Source: Pseudomonas graminis
GTDB taxonomy: Bacteria > Pseudomonadota > Gammaproteobacteria > Pseudomonadales > Pseudomonadaceae
Length of the DNA stretch: 64,000 bases
Assembly (NCBI RefSeq): GCF_900111735.1
Contig: NZ_FOHW01000011.1
Coordinates: 62,001-126,000, forward strand
Direction: 5' to 3'
Numbering within the stretch: the stretch's first letter is position 1; the number at the start of each line of letters is the position of its first letter. Positions 1 through 8,528 of this stretch are shown in pieces. The translations under genes and the position numbers were made by a program. Below the pieces are notes generated by a model that saw only the letters and a list, made by a program, of their open reading frames with translations, had not been told where the DNA came from and did no database searches.

Positions 1-64
1 AGCTTCAGGAGTCATGGCAGGCGCAGCATGAAAATGCCCCGCACCGGTCATGGACTCTAAACGC

Positions 65-98
65 AACGCCCGGTCCGGCTCTCGCCAGGCCGGGCGTT
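65..98 (+). terminator. GC-rich hairpin upstream of rbfA
   Basis: A 9-bp perfect stem (AACGCCCGG at 65-73, CCGGGCGTT at 90-98) with a 16-nt loop is followed by only three T residues. It may be an attenuator or processing hairpin between infB, which normally precedes rbfA in Pseudomonas, and rbfA. No recognisable infB tail is visible in bases 1-60. A second small hairpin (CATGGC-TTTT-GCCATG, 115-130) lies just before the rbfA ribosome site. Confidence 0.45.
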
Positions 99-155
99 TG
101 CCGCTTTCAGACCACATGGCTTTTGCCATGGGTCAGCAGTGACAGGTAACAAGAC

Positions 156-554
156 ATGGCAAAAGAATACAGCCGTACCCAGCGTATCGGCGATCAGATG
201 CAGCGTGAGCTGGCACAGCTGATCCGTCGTGAAATCAAAGACCCCCGCGTGGGGCTGGTCACCATCACCGCCGTCGATGTCAGCCGTGACGTTGGCCACG
301 CGAAAATCTTCATGACCGTGATGGGGCAGGACAGCGCCGAAGAAATCGCGCAGTCGATCAAGGTGCTCAATGCTGCTGCAGGCTTCCTGCGCATGCAGCT
401 GGCGCGTGAGATGAAGCTGCGCAGCGTTCCGCAACTGCATTTCCATTACGACGAAAGCGTTGCCCGTGGCGCGCATTTGTCGGCATTGATCGAGCGTGCA
501 GTGGCTGAAGACGGTCAGCACCAGGCGCCCAAGCAAGACGGTCCGGAGGAATAA
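156..554 (+). CDS. rbfA: Ribosome-binding factor A
   Basis: RbfA is a small KH-fold protein that binds the 30S subunit and helps mature the 5' end of 16S rRNA. The 132-aa product has the typical family N-terminus ([19 protein letters not shown]), the IKDPRVG segment near residue 29, and the helix ending in QLHFHYDES near residue 98. The charged C-terminal tail is typical of Pseudomonas. The ATG at 156 is preceded by an AGGTAA-type ribosome site. The gene lies 3 bp upstream of truB, so the two are probably co-transcribed in the infB-rbfA-truB operon. Length and neighbours both fit. Confidence 0.97.
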   Translation: MAKEYSRTQRIGDQMQRELAQLIRREIKDPRVGLVTITAVDVSRDVGHAKIFMTVMGQDSAEEIAQSIKVLNAAAGFLRMQLAREMKLRSVPQLHFHYDESVARGAHLSALIERAVAEDGQHQAPKQDGPEE

Positions 555-557
555 GGC

Positions 558-1475
558 GTGGCTCAGGTCAAGCGTATTCGCCGTAACGTCAGCGGTATCA
601 TCCTGCTCGACAAGCCGCTGGGCTTCACGTCCAACGCCGCGCTGCAAAAAGTGCGCTGGTTGCTCAACGCAGAAAAAGCCGGCCATACGGGCAGTCTTGA
701 TCCGCTGGCAACCGGCGTTTTGCCGCTGTGTTTCGGTGAGGCGACCAAGTTTTCCCAGTATCTGCTCGATTCCGACAAGGGTTATGAAACCCTGATGCAG
801 CTCGGCAAGACCACCACTACGGCCGATGCCGAGGGTGAGGTTTTGCAGACGCGGCCTGTGACCGTTGGTCGCTCGGATATCGAAGCGGTGCTTCCGGCAT
901 TTCGCGGGGATATCAGTCAGATACCGCCGATGTACTCCGCCCTCAAGCGGGATGGTCAGCCGTTATACAAGCTGGCCCGGGCAGGGGAAGTGGTGGAGCG
1001 CGAACCGCGTTCTGTTACTATTGCGCGCCTGGAATTATTGGCGTGCGAAGGTGACACCGCTCGTTTGGCTGTCGACTGCACCAAAGGCACCTATATCCGG
1101 ACCCTCGTGGAAGATATCGGTGAAAAGCTGGGCTGCGGTGCTTACGTCGCCCAGTTGCGTCGTACCCAGGCCGGCCCCTTCACGCTGGCCCAGACGGTAA
1201 CGCTGGAAGAGCTGGAAGCGGTGCATGCCGAAGGCGGGAACGAAGCAGTTGATCGCTTCCTGATGCCATCGGACAGCGGTTTGCTGGACTGGCCGCTGCT
1301 GCAGTTCTCGGAGCACAGTTCGTTTTACTGGCTGCATGGTCAGCCAGTAAGAGCCCCCGACGCGCCGAAGTTTGGCATGGTGCGGGTGCAAGATCATGAA
1401 GGGCGCTTCATCGGTATCGGTGAAGTGAGTGAAGACGGGCGCATTGCGCCTCGTCGACTGATTCGGTCAGAGTGA
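558..1475 (+). CDS. truB: tRNA pseudouridine(55) synthase TruB
   Basis: TruB converts U55 of the T-psi-C arm of tRNAs to pseudouridine and also acts as a tRNA-folding chaperone. The 305-aa protein carries the catalytic motif [15 protein letters not shown] at residues 42-56, with the nucleophilic aspartate at about D48, the KGTYIRTL motif near residue 178, and a C-terminal PUA-like segment (about 245-305). Translation starts at a GTG with a strong GGAGGA ribosome site 8 bp upstream, inside the end of rbfA. It is part of the rbfA-truB-rpsO-pnp cluster. Confidence 0.97.
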   Translation: MAQVKRIRRNVSGIILLDKPLGFTSNAALQKVRWLLNAEKAGHTGSLDPLATGVLPLCFGEATKFSQYLLDSDKGYETLMQLGKTTTTADAEGEVLQTRPVTVGRSDIEAVLPAFRGDISQIPPMYSALKRDGQPLYKLARAGEVVEREPRSVTIARLELLACEGDTARLAVDCTKGTYIRTLVEDIGEKLGCGAYVAQLRRTQAGPFTLAQTVTLEELEAVHAEGGNEAVDRFLMPSDSGLLDWPLLQFSEHSSFYWLHGQPVRAPDAPKFGMVRVQDHEGRFIGIGEVSEDGRIAPRRLIRSE

Positions 1476-1626
1476 CCGGACCCGTCGCGGCAGGGTTTCC
1501 TGGCACGGCGGTACGAGGGTGGCTGTTAACAGGCATGGTCACTCCTCACATTTAAATACGAGAGTCAGCTCTCGGCCTGTTGAAGCCGTCTCCCCGGAGC
1601 GGTTTCTTGATAAAAGGAATGCCCAC

Positions 1627-1896
1627 ATGGCACTCAGCGTTGAAGATAAAGCTCAGATCGTAACCGACTACCAGCAAGCTGTTGGTGATACTGGTTCGCC
1701 AGAAGTGCAAGTTGCACTGCTGACCGCCAACATCAACAAACTGCAAGGCCACTTCAAGGCCAACGGCAAGGACCACCACTCCCGTCGTGGTCTGATCCGT
1801 ATGGTAAACCAGCGTCGCAAGCTGCTGGATTACCTGAAAGGTAAGGACGTTAGCCGTTACAGCGCCCTGATCGGTCGTCTGGGTCTGCGTCGCTAA
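1627..1896 (+). CDS. rpsO: 30S ribosomal protein S15
   Basis: S15 is a primary 16S rRNA-binding protein of the 30S platform. The 89-aa product has the family motifs [12 protein letters not shown] (residues 22-33), DHHSRRGL (49-56) and the C-terminal [12 protein letters not shown]. The frame stays open upstream to 1519, but the ATG at 1627 gives the exact family length and N-terminus ([10 protein letters not shown]) and has an AAAGGAA ribosome site. The roughly 150-nt leader after truB is where S15 autoregulation would be expected, though I did not resolve a specific fold. Confidence 0.97.
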   Translation: MALSVEDKAQIVTDYQQAVGDTGSPEVQVALLTANINKLQGHFKANGKDHHSRRGLIRMVNQRRKLLDYLKGKDVSRYSALIGRLGLRR

Positions 1897-1910
1897 TAAC
1901 GACTCGGATA

Positions 1911-1971
1911 GAGGTTGGCTGGTCGTCATGTTCCGCTGGTTTTACCAGTGGGCTGGCGGCCTCCCAGCCTC
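1911..1971 (+). promoter_or_regulatory. rpsO-pnp intergenic stem-loop, possible RNase III processing site
   Basis: An outer stem pairs 1911-1918 (GAGGTTGG) with 1964-1971 (CCAGCCTC, one G-U pair). It encloses an inner hairpin CTGGT-TTT-ACCAG at about 1936-1948. In enterobacteria the leader of pnp is a long double-stranded element cut by RNase III, which lets PNPase control its own mRNA. The position between rpsO and pnp fits that role, but processing here is an inference. Confidence 0.5.
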
Positions 1972-2068
1972 TAGTTGTATCTGGACTGCCGAAGGGTCCG
2001 ATTCCCCTCGCTGCCCAAGAATTCGCAAGAAACCAGTTCCCCAAGAGCCACAAAGAAGGTAGGAAACC

Positions 2069-4174
2069 GTGAACCCGGTAATCAAGAAATTTCAATTCGG
2101 TCAATCGACCGTAACCCTCGAGACTGGCCGTATCGCCCGTCAAGCTTCTGGTGCTGTATTGGTCACCGTTGACGACGACGTCACCGTTCTCGTGACTGTG
2201 GTCGGCGCCAAGCATGCAGACGCAAGCAAAGGCTTTTTCCCTCTTTCCGTTCACTACCAGGAAAAGACCTACGCCGCTGGCAAGATCCCTGGTGGTTTCT
2301 TCAAGCGTGAAGGCCGTCCTTCCGAAAAAGAAACACTGACCTCGCGTTTGATCGACCGTCCGATCCGCCCACTGTTTCCAGAAGGCTTCATGAACGAAGT
2401 GCAGGTTGTCTGCACCGTCGTCTCCACCAGCAAGAAAACCGATCCGGATGTCGCGGCGATGATCGGTACTTCGGCTGCCCTGGCCATCTCCGGCATTCCA
2501 TTCGACGGCCCGATCGGTGCCGCGCGCGTTGCGTTCCACGAGAGCACCGGCTACCTGCTGAACCCGACTTACGAGCAGCTGAAAGCATCGAGCCTGGACA
2601 TGATCGTTGCCGGTACCGAAGAAGCGGTACTGATGGTTGAATCGGAAGCCAAAGAACTGACCGAAGACCAGATGCTGGGCGCCGTGCTGTTCGCCCACGA
2701 CGAATTCCAGTCGGTCATCAAGGCCGTTAAAGAGCTGGCGGCCGAAGCTGCCAAGCCAACCTGGAACTGGGCGCCGAAAGCTGAAGCCACTGAACTGCTA
2801 GGCGCCATCCGCTCCGAGTTCGGTGCAGCGATCTCCGAGGCCTACACCATCACCGTCAAGGCCGATCGTTATGCTCGCCTGGGTGAGCTGAAGGATCAGA
2901 TCGTTGCCAAGCTGGCTGTTGAAGACGGCAGCCCGTCCGCCAGCGAAGTCAAAGCCGCATTTGGCGAAATCGAATACCGCACCGTTCGCGAAAACATTGT
3001 TAACGGCAAGCCGCGCATCGACGGTCGCGACACCAAGACTGTTCGTCCACTGAACATCGAAGTCGGCGTTCTGCCGAAGACTCACGGTTCGGCGCTGTTC
3101 ACCCGTGGCGAAACTCAGGCACTGGTTGTGGCCACCCTGGGTACCGCCCGTGACGCTCAGTTGCTCGATACCCTTGAGGGCGAGAAGAAAGACCCGTTCA
3201 TGCTGCACTACAACTTCCCTCCGTTCTCGGTGGGCGAGTGTGGTCGCATGGGTGGCGCAGGTCGTCGTGAAATCGGTCACGGCCGTCTGGCCCGCCGTTC
3301 GGTTCAGGCCATGCTGCCTGCTGCCGACGTGTTCCCTTACACCATCCGTGTTGTGTCGGAAATCACCGAGTCCAACGGTTCCAGCTCCATGGCTTCGGTC
3401 TGTGGTGCTTCGCTGGCCCTGATGGACGCTGGTGTTCCAATGAAGGCCCCGGTTGCCGGTATCGCCATGGGTCTGGTTAAAGAAGGCGAGAAGTTCGCCA
3501 TCCTGACCGACATCCTGGGTGACGAAGACCACTTGGGCGACATGGACTTCAAAGTGGCCGGTACCGCCAAAGGTGTGACCGCGCTGCAGATGGACATCAA
3601 GATCAAGGGCATCACCGAAGAGATCATGGAGATCGCTTTGGGTCAGGCGCTGGAAGCACGTCTGAACATCCTGGGTCAGATGAACACCATCATTGGTCAG
3701 TCGCGCACCGAGCTGTCGGAAAACGCACCGACCATGATCGCGATGAAGATCGACACCGACAAGATCCGCGACGTGATCGGCAAAGGCGGCGCGACCATCC
3801 GCGCCATCTGCGAAGAGACAAAGGCGTCGATCGACATCGAAGACGACGGGTCGATCAAGATCTTTGGCGAAACCAAGGAAGCAGCTGAAGCTGCACGTCA
3901 GCGCGTTCTGGGTATCACCGCTGAAGCCGAGATCGGCAAGATCTACGTCGGCAAGGTTGAGCGCATCGTCGACTTCGGCGCGTTCGTTAACATCCTGCCG
4001 GGCAAAGACGGTCTGGTGCACATCTCCATGTTGAGCGACGCTCGCGTAGAGAAAGTCACCGACATCTTGAAAGAAGGTCAGGAAGTCGAAGTACTGGTGC
4101 TGGACGTGGACAACCGCGGTCGCATCAAGCTGTCGATCAAAGACGTCGCAGCTGCCAAGGCGTCGGGGGTTTAA
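2069..4174 (+). CDS. pnp: Polyribonucleotide nucleotidyltransferase (PNPase)
   Basis: PNPase is a trimeric 3'-5' phosphorolytic exoribonuclease of the RNA degradosome. The 701-aa protein matches the usual Pseudomonas length. It has two RNase PH-like cores, with the second core carrying [17 protein letters not shown] at about residues 389-405. A KH domain ([18 protein letters not shown], about 565-582) and an S1 domain (about 622-690, [18 protein letters not shown]) follow. Translation starts at GTG 2069 behind AAGAAGGTAGGA. A strong terminator follows at 4199. Confidence 0.98.
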   Translation: MNPVIKKFQFGQSTVTLETGRIARQASGAVLVTVDDDVTVLVTVVGAKHADASKGFFPLSVHYQEKTYAAGKIPGGFFKREGRPSEKETLTSRLIDRPIRPLFPEGFMNEVQVVCTVVSTSKKTDPDVAAMIGTSAALAISGIPFDGPIGAARVAFHESTGYLLNPTYEQLKASSLDMIVAGTEEAVLMVESEAKELTEDQMLGAVLFAHDEFQSVIKAVKELAAEAAKPTWNWAPKAEATELLGAIRSEFGAAISEAYTITVKADRYARLGELKDQIVAKLAVEDGSPSASEVKAAFGEIEYRTVRENIVNGKPRIDGRDTKTVRPLNIEVGVLPKTHGSALFTRGETQALVVATLGTARDAQLLDTLEGEKKDPFMLHYNFPPFSVGECGRMGGAGRREIGHGRLARRSVQAMLPAADVFPYTIRVVSEITESNGSSSMASVCGASLALMDAGVPMKAPVAGIAMGLVKEGEKFAILTDILGDEDHLGDMDFKVAGTAKGVTALQMDIKIKGITEEIMEIALGQALEARLNILGQMNTIIGQSRTELSENAPTMIAMKIDTDKIRDVIGKGGATIRAICEETKASIDIEDDGSIKIFGETKEAAEAARQRVLGITAEAEIGKIYVGKVERIVDFGAFVNILPGKDGLVHISMLSDARVEKVTDILKEGQEVEVLVLDVDNRGRIKLSIKDVAAAKASGV

Positions 4175-4198
4175 CCCGCGCTCCCGCTGCTGTTAAAG

Positions 4199-4224
4199 AA
4201 GAGCCCTTTGGGGCTCTTTTTTTT
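4199..4224 (+). terminator. Rho-independent terminator of pnp
   Basis: An AAGAGCCC stem with its GGGCTCTT partner and a short loop is followed by eight T residues. It lies 25 bp after the pnp stop and closes the operon. Confidence 0.93.
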
Positions 4225-4386
4225 GAGCGCAATTAAGGGCTTAGCGACGAAATCCTTGGCTGGGCGTCCCGTCAGAACATGCATCTTGCAAGCGGAACTT
4301 TCCCAAAGCGGGCAATCTGCACGACAGCAGTGGATCCTTAAAAATATAAGCTATTGATTTATATAGTAATTATTTGAATCAGGGGG

Positions 4387-4404
4387 TTGGCACAGCGCTT
4401 GCGA
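4387..4404 (+). promoter_or_regulatory. Sigma-54 (RpoN) promoter upstream of the BON-domain gene
   Basis: The sequence TTGGCAC-AGCGC-TTGCGA matches the -24/-12 consensus. The invariant GG (4389-4390) and GC (4401-4402) are separated by exactly 10 nt. The 45 bp upstream (4336-4380) are strongly AT-rich, as expected for an IHF or enhancer-bending site. The start site would be near 4413, giving a leader of about 55 nt before the ATG at 4469. No enhancer-binding protein is encoded next to it. Confidence 0.8.
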
Positions 4405-4468
4405 CATATAGGTAACCCTGCAGCCAACCAGATTGGCGCAGATTCTGAGAAAAACAGGAGTTACCCGT

Positions 4469-4819
4469 ATGAAGAAGTTCGCTATTGCTGCTGCTACCGC
4501 CACTGCTCTGACTCTGACTATGGCCAACGTAGCCATGGCTCAGACCTCTGCACAAGCTCCAATGACTGTTGCTGCAAACGAAGTTGCCAAAACCAAAGAA
4601 GCTACTTCGGACACTTGGATCACCACCAAGGTCAAATCTGATCTGCTGACCGAGAAAGGCATCCCAGGCTCGGACATCAAGGTTGAAACCAACAAAGGCG
4701 TGGTTTCCCTGTCGTCGACTGTTGCTGTTACCGAAGCACAGAAAACTACCGCTGTAGCTATCACCAAGAAAATCAAAGGCGTGAAAGCTGTTTCGGCTGA
4801 TGGCCTGAAAGCTGAGTAA
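4469..4819 (+). CDS. Periplasmic BON-domain protein (OsmY-like)
   Basis: The 116-aa product starts with a clear Sec signal peptide (MKKFAIAAATATALTLTMANVAMA, cut after residue 24). One BON domain follows (about residues 47-116), with the typical DTWITTKVKSDLL start, the GSDIKVETNKGVVSL strand-turn-strand and a final VKAVSADGLK. BON domains bind membranes and phospholipid surfaces, and OsmY-type proteins protect the envelope under osmotic stress. The ATG at 4469 has AGGAG 8 bp upstream; the open frame to 4433 would destroy the signal peptide. It is monocistronic, behind a sigma-54 promoter and before a terminator. Relatives sit downstream of pnp in other pseudomonads. Confidence 0.88.
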   Translation: MKKFAIAAATATALTLTMANVAMAQTSAQAPMTVAANEVAKTKEATSDTWITTKVKSDLLTEKGIPGSDIKVETNKGVVSLSSTVAVTEAQKTTAVAITKKIKGVKAVSADGLKAE

Positions 4820-4918
4820 TTACATTCGATCGAACCTGTGCAATAGCCTGCTGACAGTGTGAAAGTCGTCAGCCGACTGATTCAAGGTTCATGCGAAAGG
4901 CCACAAGGATGTGGTCAA

Positions 4919-4953
4919 CAAAAGCCCCGGCGCTCGCGTCGGGGCTTTTTTTA
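4919..4953 (+). terminator. Rho-independent terminator after the BON gene
   Basis: The stem AAGCCCCG paired with CGGGGCTT, with a GCGCTCGCGT loop, is followed by seven T residues. It is about 100 bp after the BON stop codon, leaving a long 3' untranslated region. Confidence 0.92.
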
Positions 4954-5279
4954 TGCCCTGATTTCCGCGCGTCTTCCTGACTGTCTCACCCATGAAGGAG
5001 GTATTTGACATACTCTCGGCGCGCTCGCTGCGTTACTCTGCAGGGCGCGTTGCTATCCAAATGAGGTGGTAGAGCCTATCCAACCGGGATGAATGGAATA
5101 AGCTGAGCACATTAATTGCATATCCCGCAGCCCATTGTTAAATGGGTGGTGAATCTACCCACCCCTTAACGCTTTGATGACTTGTCATCAGCTACAGTCT
5201 GGCGTGAGTCTTTGCTCACCTAGTTGTGACAACGCTGTACACCGGGCCAAGCCTGAAACTCTTTTGCTGTGAGAAGTAG
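4954..5279. other. Intergenic region before the REC/CheC gene
   Basis: No gene is visible in these 326 bp. Two hairpins occur: a perfect palindrome TGATGAC-TT-GTCATCA (5176-5191) and GTGAG-TCTTTG-CTCAC (5203-5218). They sit just upstream of the next gene and could be operator sites or leader structures. The part around 4995-5050 is GC-rich and unremarkable. Confidence 0.5.
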
Positions 5280-6281
5280 ATGCCCACGATTCCCTTACTG
5301 ATTTGCGACGACTCCAACATGGCGCGCAAACAACTGATGAAGGCCCTGCCGCCCGAGTGGGATGTGTCAGTGACCACGGCGACCAACGGCCGTGAGGGGA
5401 TCGAGGCGATTCGTCAGGGTCTGGGCCGCGTGGTATTGCTCGATTTGACAATGCCGGACATGGACGGCTACCAGACGTTGGCCGCCATCCGCGCGGAAAG
5501 CCTGCAGACCAGCGTCATCGTCGTCTCCGGTGACGTACAGGAAGAGGCGGTGCGCCGTACCCTCGAACTGGGCGCGCTCGCCTTTCTGAAAAAGCCGGCC
5601 GACCCGGATCAACTGCAGCAGACCCTCAAGCGGCTAGGCCTGTTGGGGGAGAGCGCCAATCAGTCGCTGGCCCCGGCGTCGATCTTCGACCAGTCGGCCA
5701 TCAGTTTCAATGACGCGTTCCGCGAAACCGTGAACGTCGCAATGGGCCGCGCGGCCGCTTTGCTGGCGAGGGTATTGGGCGTATTCGTGCGGCTGCCGGT
5801 GCCCAACGTCAATATGCTGGAGGTGGGCGAGTTGCACATGGCGCTGGCCGATGCCCAGGCCAACGACCGGCTCACGGCGGTGTGTCAGGGTTATATCGGT
5901 GGCGGGATCGCAGGCGAAGCGCTGTTGTTGTTTCATGATTCGGAAATCGCCGACATGGCGCAGCTGATGAAGATCGATGACGCCGACTACTCCGACATGG
6001 AGATGTTGCTGGATCTGTCTTCGATCCTGATCGGTGCCTGTCTGAGCGGCATTGCCGAGCAGCTAGACATCGCATTTTCCCAGAGCCACCCTCAAGTGCT
6101 GGGTTTGCACAGTGGCATTGAAGAGCTGATCAGTCTCAACGAGCGGCGCTGGAAGAAGACGCTGGCTGTGGAGATCAGTTACAGCCTGGAGGGCTATAAC
6201 ATCCATTTCGATCTGTTGATGTTGTTCACCGAAGACTCGGCCGAGCTGCTTTCGCGGAAACTCGCCCACATGATGAGCTGA
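5280..6281 (+). CDS. Response regulator with C-terminal CheC-like domain
   Basis: The 333-aa protein begins with a complete REC receiver domain: acidic pair D10/D11, phospho-acceptor D55 in LLDLTMPDMDG, S83, and conserved lysine K104 before proline 106. Residues about 140-333 resemble the CheC/CheX/FliY family of CheY-P phosphatases. The canonical E-x-x-N phosphatase motif appears replaced by D-L-S-S in MLLDLSSILIGACLSG, so this part may be a regulatory or sensing domain and not an enzyme. It lies 3 bp from a PAS-GGDEF gene, suggesting phosphorylation-dependent control of c-di-GMP synthesis. No histidine kinase is adjacent. Confidence 0.85.
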   Translation: MPTIPLLICDDSNMARKQLMKALPPEWDVSVTTATNGREGIEAIRQGLGRVVLLDLTMPDMDGYQTLAAIRAESLQTSVIVVSGDVQEEAVRRTLELGALAFLKKPADPDQLQQTLKRLGLLGESANQSLAPASIFDQSAISFNDAFRETVNVAMGRAAALLARVLGVFVRLPVPNVNMLEVGELHMALADAQANDRLTAVCQGYIGGGIAGEALLLFHDSEIADMAQLMKIDDADYSDMEMLLDLSSILIGACLSGIAEQLDIAFSQSHPQVLGLHSGIEELISLNERRWKKTLAVEISYSLEGYNIHFDLLMLFTEDSAELLSRKLAHMMS

Positions 6282-6284
6282 TTC

Positions 6285-7244
6285 ATGAACGATCGTATCG
6301 ATTTCAAGGAATTGCACTGGCTGCTCACCGTGACGCAGAGCATCGACGTCGGCGTGGTGGTGCTGGATCAGGAATACCGGGTGCAGGTCTGGAACACCTT
6401 CATGGAGAACCGTTCCGGAATACTGTCTTACGAAGCGTCGACCCGTTCGTTCTTTTCGTTGTTCCCGGAGATCAACGAACGCTGGCTGAGAAACAAGATC
6501 GACAGCGTGATTACCCTTGGTACGCCAGCGTTCACGATCTGGGAACAGCGCCCTTTTCTGGTTCATTTCAAGAGTTATCAGCCCATCACCGGGCAAGAAG
6601 ACTTCATGTACCAGAACACCACGATGTATCCGCTGCGCTCGACGACCGGCGCGGTGACCCATGTCTGCCTGGTGATCTACGACGTCACCGATGTGGCGAC
6701 GAACCGTCTGCAATTGCAGGCGGCCAACCGCGAGCTGCAGAAGCTGTCGAGCACCGACCGCCTGACCAGCCTGTACAACCGCGGCCACTGGGAAGAAGCG
6801 CTGCGTCTGGAGCATGCGCGGCATGTGCGTTACGGCACCAGTGCAGCGTTGGTGATGTTCGACATTGATCACTTCAAACGCGTTAACGACACTTACGGGC
6901 ACCAATGCGGCGACCGGGTGATCCAGCGGGTGGCGGACGTGGTCCGTGAGCACATCCGCGACGCTGACATTGCCGGCCGTTACGGCGGCGAAGAGTTTGC
7001 AGTGTTGCTGCCCGACACCGACAGGCAAGGTGGCGCCATGTTCGCCGAGCGTCTGCGCGTCGCCGTCGAGGCGCTGGAGGTCATGCATGAAGGCGAAGCC
7101 ATTCATTGCACGATCAGCCTGGGCGTCGCTGACATGACCTCGCCGATGGACGACCACAAGATGCTCATCGAGCGCGCAGATCAAGCGCTGTACGAATCCA
7201 AAAAGAACGGGCGCAATCGCGTGTCGGTGGATGCCTCGGATTGA
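6285..7244 (+). CDS. PAS-GGDEF diguanylate cyclase
   Basis: The 319-aa cytoplasmic protein has an N-terminal PAS-like sensor (about residues 10-135, including VVVLDQEYRVQVWN). A short linker helix (about 140-155) and a GGDEF domain (about 155-315) follow. The active-site loop reads RYGGEEF (G234-F238), which is compatible with cyclase activity. An intact inhibitory I-site RDAD (225-228) lies exactly five residues upstream, so product inhibition by c-di-GMP is expected. The gene follows the REC/CheC-like gene by 3 bp and is surely co-transcribed, which suggests a two-protein switch. I could not assign a named orthologue. Confidence 0.9.
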   Translation: MNDRIDFKELHWLLTVTQSIDVGVVVLDQEYRVQVWNTFMENRSGILSYEASTRSFFSLFPEINERWLRNKIDSVITLGTPAFTIWEQRPFLVHFKSYQPITGQEDFMYQNTTMYPLRSTTGAVTHVCLVIYDVTDVATNRLQLQAANRELQKLSSTDRLTSLYNRGHWEEALRLEHARHVRYGTSAALVMFDIDHFKRVNDTYGHQCGDRVIQRVADVVREHIRDADIAGRYGGEEFAVLLPDTDRQGGAMFAERLRVAVEALEVMHEGEAIHCTISLGVADMTSPMDDHKMLIERADQALYESKKNGRNRVSVDASD

Positions 7245-7403
7245 AGGTGCCAACGTAGGACTGCCTCGACGGCGGTCCTCGGCCCTTGGGACAACTCCGC
7301 GAAATCGCTGAGCATGCGATTTCTGTCGGAGCCGGCTCCTGCAAGGTGGTGCCCAGTCACCACCGTGCGCCAGGCATCACGGTTGCCGTGCCACCTGATC
7401 ACC
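7245..7403. other. Convergent intergenic region with hairpins
   Basis: This space separates the diguanylate cyclase gene from the convergent oxygenase gene. It holds two clear hairpins: GAAATCGC-N7-GCGATTTC (7301-7323) and GGTGGTG-N6-CACCACC (about 7346-7365). There is also a REP-like fragment around 7326-7345. The hairpins may act as bidirectional terminators, although T-runs are lacking. Confidence 0.45.
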
Positions 7404-8165
7404 TCAGATCTGCGGCACATCCTCCTGCAAACCCTTATCTTTCCAGGTCCCGAGTGATCGACGCAGTCGGCTGGCCAGCGAGCTGCTGCCGTGCACGTTG
7501 TGGTAGTGGAACACCGCCGTGGCGCGCAGTGCGTCTTCGGCCACGGGCATATTGGTGTGCAGTGAGCGATAGCCCCAGAACAGGTACAGGTGGCCGGGTT
7601 GCATGGCGATCCGCGTAAAGGCGTTCTCATCCTTCGCGACTTTGCTCCTGAGATGGCGCTGCACCCAGCCGTTGTCCACTAGCACCTTGTCGAGCAAGTT
7701 GGTGAAGTAGGAGCGGCGGATCGGCCGACGGTTGGGCAGCATCAGCAGGTCGCCGCGTTCTCCGCTGGTGGGCATGCAGACCGGCATGATGGTAGTCAGC
7801 ACGAACGAGTCGTAGTGGAAGATCAGGGATTCGCGGCGCCCGCCGCTGCCGGTCAGACAGCGCAATGTCTGGGTCATGCCATTGTCCCTTGAGCGCTCAC
7901 CGGTGACGCCCTCGACGATGCGTCGGCATAAATCGATGAAGTCCGGCGACGTGCCCCATTCATGAAGCGGCGTGCCTTGCACGGCCTTTGGGCCTGAGAG
8001 GGCCACGTAATCGTTGCCGCAATCGGCAACAGTACGGGCCACCAGTGCTTGCAGTGATTCGAGTTGAGAGGGGCTGGCCCAGTTTGGCAGGACGGCGTAT
8101 CCGTTACTGTCGATGGCCTTGATCAAGTCCTGGACCTGAACTTCCGAAAAAGTCGTGTAGGGCAT
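7404..8165 (-). CDS. Putative Fe(II)/2-oxoglutarate-type dioxygenase
   Basis: The 253-aa protein shows the facial-triad pattern of Fe(II)/2-oxoglutarate oxygenases: H117-x-D119 in FHYDSF, a distal histidine H203 in YRSLHTNMP, and an arginine about ten residues later (R214) that could bind 2-oxoglutarate. GHLYLFWGY before the distal histidine resembles the corresponding strand of phytanoyl-CoA-dioxygenase-like proteins. No signal peptide or membrane segment is seen. The gene stands alone, so the substrate cannot be guessed. The fold assignment rests on these motifs only. The start ATG at 8165 is the only sensible one. Confidence 0.6.
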   Translation of the reverse strand: MPYTTFSEVQVQDLIKAIDSNGYAVLPNWASPSQLESLQALVARTVADCGNDYVALSGPKAVQGTPLHEWGTSPDFIDLCRRIVEGVTGERSRDNGMTQTLRCLTGSGGRRESLIFHYDSFVLTTIMPVCMPTSGERGDLLMLPNRRPIRRSYFTNLLDKVLVDNGWVQRHLRSKVAKDENAFTRIAMQPGHLYLFWGYRSLHTNMPVAEDALRATAVFHYHNVHGSSSLASRLRRSLGTWKDKGLQEDVPQI

Positions 8166-8477
8166 GTGGCGGTAACCTCATAGCGTGGACCGAGGAACGA
8201 AGAAGCCCATCGGACCTACTGCTTGAGATGTGCCGTTTCAGCCGGGCGAGGCCAGAGCCTAGCACCTAGCACAACGTTATCCACGTGCAAGGAAGGAATA
8301 TTTCCAAATGTTTATTTTCATGTGAGAAATCGCTGTTTTCTGTCCGTTTCTGAAACAGATCGACGCAGATCGCCCGATTTAGGCGCGCGATGAAGCGTAA
8401 CAAGTTTGTGTCACTGAATATGTCGAATCCCTTTTCGTCGTTGAGACAGGCGACGATGTCTACGTGGACCACTAAGC
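8166..8477. other. AT-richer intergenic region upstream of the oxygenase gene
   Basis: This is 312 bp between the leftward oxygenase gene and the dctM terminator. A 68-codon open frame (8266-8472, minus strand, GTG start) lies in it, but it has no convincing ribosome site, begins next to a terminator, and resembles no known family, so I do not call it a gene. The region probably carries the oxygenase promoter. Base composition is more AT-rich than its neighbours. Confidence 0.4.
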
Positions 8478-8504
8478 AAAACGCCCTCGGAAAGAGGGCG
8501 TTTT
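8478..8504 (-). terminator. Bidirectional terminator after dctM
   Basis: AAAACGCCCTC (8478-8488) pairs with GAGGGCGTTTT (8494-8504) around a 5-nt loop. It has A and T tracts on both sides, so it can stop transcription in either direction. It closes the leftward udh-lactonase-dctPQM operon. Confidence 0.92.
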
Positions 8505-8528
8505 CTCAGCGCTTTCGACTCGCGTGAT

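Noticed and set aside
1-60. Possible tail of infB at the left edge
   Set aside because: infB normally precedes rbfA, but none of the three forward frames in bases 1-60 ends like IF-2, so I do not annotate it.
2798-4021. 407-codon open frame antisense to pnp
   Set aside because: It mirrors the strongly conserved pnp frame in a GC-rich gene. Its translation is rich in H, Q, D and R without any domain, and it has no ribosome site. It is a shadow.
4990-5050. AGGAGGTATTTGACATACTC-like stretch suggesting a mobile-element end
   Set aside because: No transposase gene, no matching second end and no target duplication could be found, so the resemblance is not enough.
8266-8472. 68-codon leftward ORF between the oxygenase and dctM
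   Set aside because: GTG start next to a terminator, no ribosome site and no recognisable sequence; probably chance in an AT-richer spacer.
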